Assembly: GCA_040007095.1 (NCBI GenBank) | Contig: JBDTVS010000017.1 | Coordinates: 1 to 20,302 of the forward strand | Direction: 5' to 3' | Source: JBDTVS01 sp040007095 | GTDB lineage: Bacteria; Acidobacteriota; Vicinamibacteria; Vicinamibacterales; CAVVIG01 | Length of the DNA: 20,302 nt | Shown: piece by piece, positions 18,731 through 20,302 of the stretch | Layout: the number at the start of each line of letters is the position of its first letter | How positions within the stretch are numbered: the stretch's first letter is position 1 | Position numbers and translations under genes: made by a program | Notes under the pieces: model-generated | The model's database searches: none | Told to the model about the DNA's origin: nothing | The model's input: the letters and a program-made list of their open reading frames with translations, nothing else

Positions 18731-19801
18731 ATGCCTGCCGTTGACCGATCTGTGGAGAAATTTACCGACAAGGACGACCGCCACGACCGCGAACGGATGA
18801 AGGCGGTGGAGCTGGCCGTCGGCCAGATTGAAAAGCAGTTCGGCAAGGGCTCGATCATGCGGCTTGGCCAGAAAGGGGCCATTCAGCCGATCGATTTCAT
18901 TTCGACCGGGTCCATCAGCATCGACTACGCGCTTGGCGTTGGCGGCGTGCCGCGCGGCCGGGTGGTGGAAATCTTCGGGCCGGAGTCCTCAGGCAAGACG
19001 ACTCTGGCGCTGCAGATTATCGCCGAGGCTCAGAAACTTGGCGGGATGGCCGCGTTCGTCGATGCCGAGCACGCGCTCGACGCGGCGTACGCGCAGAAAC
19101 TTGGAGTCGAGCTCGACAACCTGCTGGTCTCTCAGCCGGACAATGGCGAGCAGGCGCTGGAAATCGTCGAAGTCTTGATTCGCTCCGGCGGCGTCGACGT
19201 CGTCGTCGTGGATTCGGTGGCCGCGCTCGTGCCGAAGGCGGAAATCGAAGGAGAGATGGGCGATGCGCAGATGGGCCTGCAGGCTCGGCTGATGTCCCAG
19301 GCTCTCCGCAAGCTGACCGGCGTGGTCTCGAAGTCGAAGACCAGCCTGATTTTCATTAACCAGCTCCGCGAGAAGATCGGCGTCATGTTCGGCAATCCGG
19401 AAACCACGACCGGTGGCCGCGCGCTCAAGTTCTACGCCTCTGTGCGGATGGACATCCGTCGCATTGCGAGCATCAAGGACGGCGATGCCGTCGTCGGTGG
19501 GCGCACGCGGGTGAAGGTGGTGAAGAACAAGGTGGCGCCGCCCTTCCGCGAGGCGGAGTTCGACGTCATGTACGGCGAGGGGATTTCCAAGACCGGCGAT
19601 CTGCTGGATCTCGCGGTCGAGAAGCGGATCGTCGAGAAGAGCGGCGCCTGGTTCGCCTACGGCGGCGAGCGGCTCGGTCAGGGCCGGGAGAACGTGAAGC
19701 AGTTCCTCAAGGACAATCCGGAAATCTATCGAGCGATTGACGAGCGCGTCCGACGGGAGCTCGGCCTGATGCGGGAGGCGCCGGAAGCCGTCAGCGCTTG
19801 A
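18731..19801 (+). CDS. recA: Recombinase A
   Basis: RecA forms filaments on single-stranded DNA for homologous recombination and stimulates LexA self-cleavage. The 356-residue product is close to the usual length. Visible are the MAW region near GSIMRLG, Walker A GPESSGKT (83-90), the catalytic AFVDAEHALD segment, Walker B VVVVDSVAALVP, the loop-2 region FINQLREKIGVMFGNPETTTGGRALKFYASVRMDIRR and KTGDLLDL near the C-terminal domain. GGGAG sits seven bases before the ATG at 18731. It has its own promoter. It is followed by about 450 bases of gene-free DNA before tRNA-Phe; I see no recX or alaS in the window. Confidence 0.98.
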   Translation: MPAVDRSVEKFTDKDDRHDRERMKAVELAVGQIEKQFGKGSIMRLGQKGAIQPIDFISTGSISIDYALGVGGVPRGRVVEIFGPESSGKTTLALQIIAEAQKLGGMAAFVDAEHALDAAYAQKLGVELDNLLVSQPDNGEQALEIVEVLIRSGGVDVVVVDSVAALVPKAEIEGEMGDAQMGLQARLMSQALRKLTGVVSKSKTSLIFINQLREKIGVMFGNPETTTGGRALKFYASVRMDIRRIASIKDGDAVVGGRTRVKVVKNKVAPPFREAEFDVMYGEGISKTGDLLDLAVEKRIVEKSGAWFAYGGERLGQGRENVKQFLKDNPEIYRAIDERVRRELGLMREAPEAVSA

Positions 19802-19849
19802 AATCGCCTGAAACCGGACCGTGCTTCCTCCTGATTTCTAGAAACAAAA

Positions 19850-19928
19850 TGCAACCACGAAACCGCGAAGTCACGAAACGTATTCGCCTGGTTTGGTGAT
19901 TCCGTGTTTTGGCGACTACGTGGTTGCA
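19850..19928. repeat. Imperfect palindrome downstream of recA
   Basis: TGCAACCACG (19850-19859) and CGTGGTTGCA (19919-19928) pair perfectly, and the next 20 bases inward pair partially, so a long hairpin can form 48 bases after the recA stop. Its left side carries CACGAAAC-CGCGAAGT-CACGAAAC units of 8 bp. It may end or protect the recA transcript, though no T-run follows. Confidence 0.6.
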
Positions 19929-20250
19929 GTTTGGAAATACGCCCCACTACAAGCCCGCGTGCAGGCAGACGTCCGTCAGACAGGTGTTCACCAGAAGCGC
20001 GGACGAGAACGGCTGTCGTGCCGCCGCTGGTCTGGTGTCGCCCGCGGTCACGTCGAACCGCGTTCCTGTGGGCCGCGGCTACTCGCAGTTCACAGGAACG
20101 CCCCCTCGGGAAGGCGACCGTTACGACGCCGCTCCTGGAAACGCGACCCATGGGACCGCGGCCCAGCGAAGCGGATTGTCCAAGGCGCTCGCGTTTCGCC
20201 GGACCGTGTTATGATTTTCGGTCGGTCCTGAGCAGAGATTCCCCCCTCGT
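19929..20250. other. Gene-free stretch with hairpins between recA and tRNA-Phe
   Basis: No gene is supported here. All three plus-strand frames are open for much of the stretch, but none shows a motif, and the translations are arginine- and proline-rich. The clearest structure is a perfect 10-bp inverted repeat, CGTTCCTGTG (20061-20070) with CACAGGAACG (20091-20100), around a 20-base loop. A weaker CGTCCG/CGGACG pair lies at 19970-19975 and 20000-20005. A non-coding RNA is possible but unproven. Confidence 0.4.
20207..20215 (+). promoter_or_regulatory. Extended -10 promoter of tRNA-Phe
   Basis: TGTTATGAT contains a TATGAT hexamer with the TGn extension. No good -35 is visible at the right distance. 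Transcription would start about 30 bases before the tRNA. Confidence 0.5.
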
Positions 20251-20302
20251 GGCGAGGTAGCTCAGTTGGTAGAGCATACGACTGAAAATCGTAGTGTCGA
20301 CG
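20251..20302 (+). tRNA. tRNA-Phe (GAA), cut by the window end
   Basis: The sequence gives acceptor strand GGCGAGG, TA, D arm GCTC-AGTTGGTA-GAGC, A, anticodon arm TACGA-CTGAAAA-TCGTA with GAA anticodon, and then the start of the variable region (GTGTC). This is the standard layout of tRNA-Phe. The T arm and 3' acceptor strand lie beyond the window. Confidence 0.95.

Noticed and set aside
19893..20260. Open frames of about 100 codons in all three plus-strand phases between recA and tRNA-Phe
   Set aside because: Simultaneous openness in all phases reflects GC content; there is no motif, codon signal or clear ribosome binding site.

Overview
The window is high-GC bacterial chromosome. It has short gene spacing, many GTG starts and 4-bp GTGA overlaps. 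The housekeeping set (suhB, aroA, aroK, a c-type cytochrome maturation cluster, maf, recA, tRNA-Phe) is ordinary bacterial chromosome. The type of Ccm cluster (CcmF joined to a cysteine-rich CcmH, CcmE with a CXXXY motif, a small CcmD-family protein), together with GC content and neighbours, suggests an uncultured Acidobacteriota-like lineage. That placement is an inference from gene content and was not checked by any search.

Region 1 (1-2582) looks accessory and decaying. It holds a SigZ-like ECF sigma gene with an in-frame amber codon, an intact-looking IS630-family element inserted at a TA just upstream of that gene, a doubtful small reading frame, and a degenerate 3' half of a tRNA-Asn followed by a stem-loop. 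The tRNA piece may be an attachment-site scar.

Region 2 (2583-6780) is housekeeping. An inositol-monophosphatase family gene and an RsbW-like ATPase lie on the minus strand. They diverge from aroA-aroK, which overlap by 4 bp and encode two shikimate-pathway enzymes, and from a calcineurin-like phosphoesterase.

Region 3 (6877-15210, minus strand) reads maf, ccmE, ccmF-ccmH fusion, a zinc-ribbon membrane protein, a signal-peptide/Ig-like membrane protein, ccmA, ccmB, ccmC, ccmD, and a 57-residue membrane protein. CcmABCD would deliver heme to CcmE, and CcmF/H would ligate it to apocytochrome c outside the membrane. The two extra membrane proteins share a helical motif resembling the CcmI linker and are the best candidates here for an undescribed part of the machine.

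Region 4 (15333-18438) has a DUF721/DciA-like gene, a thiolase and a 3-hydroxyacyl-CoA dehydrogenase (short-chain acyl-CoA metabolism). A membrane metal-dependent hydrolase-like gene converges on and overlaps the dehydrogenase. Region 5 (18439-20302) contains recA with a good sigma-70 promoter, a hairpin-rich stretch without a supported gene, and the 5' part of tRNA-Phe, cut by the window end.

Intergenic DNA carries several repeats. The most notable is a pair of about 165-bp palindromic elements (3376-3537 and 8761-8928) with a conserved 80-bp core and unrelated but self-complementary arms.
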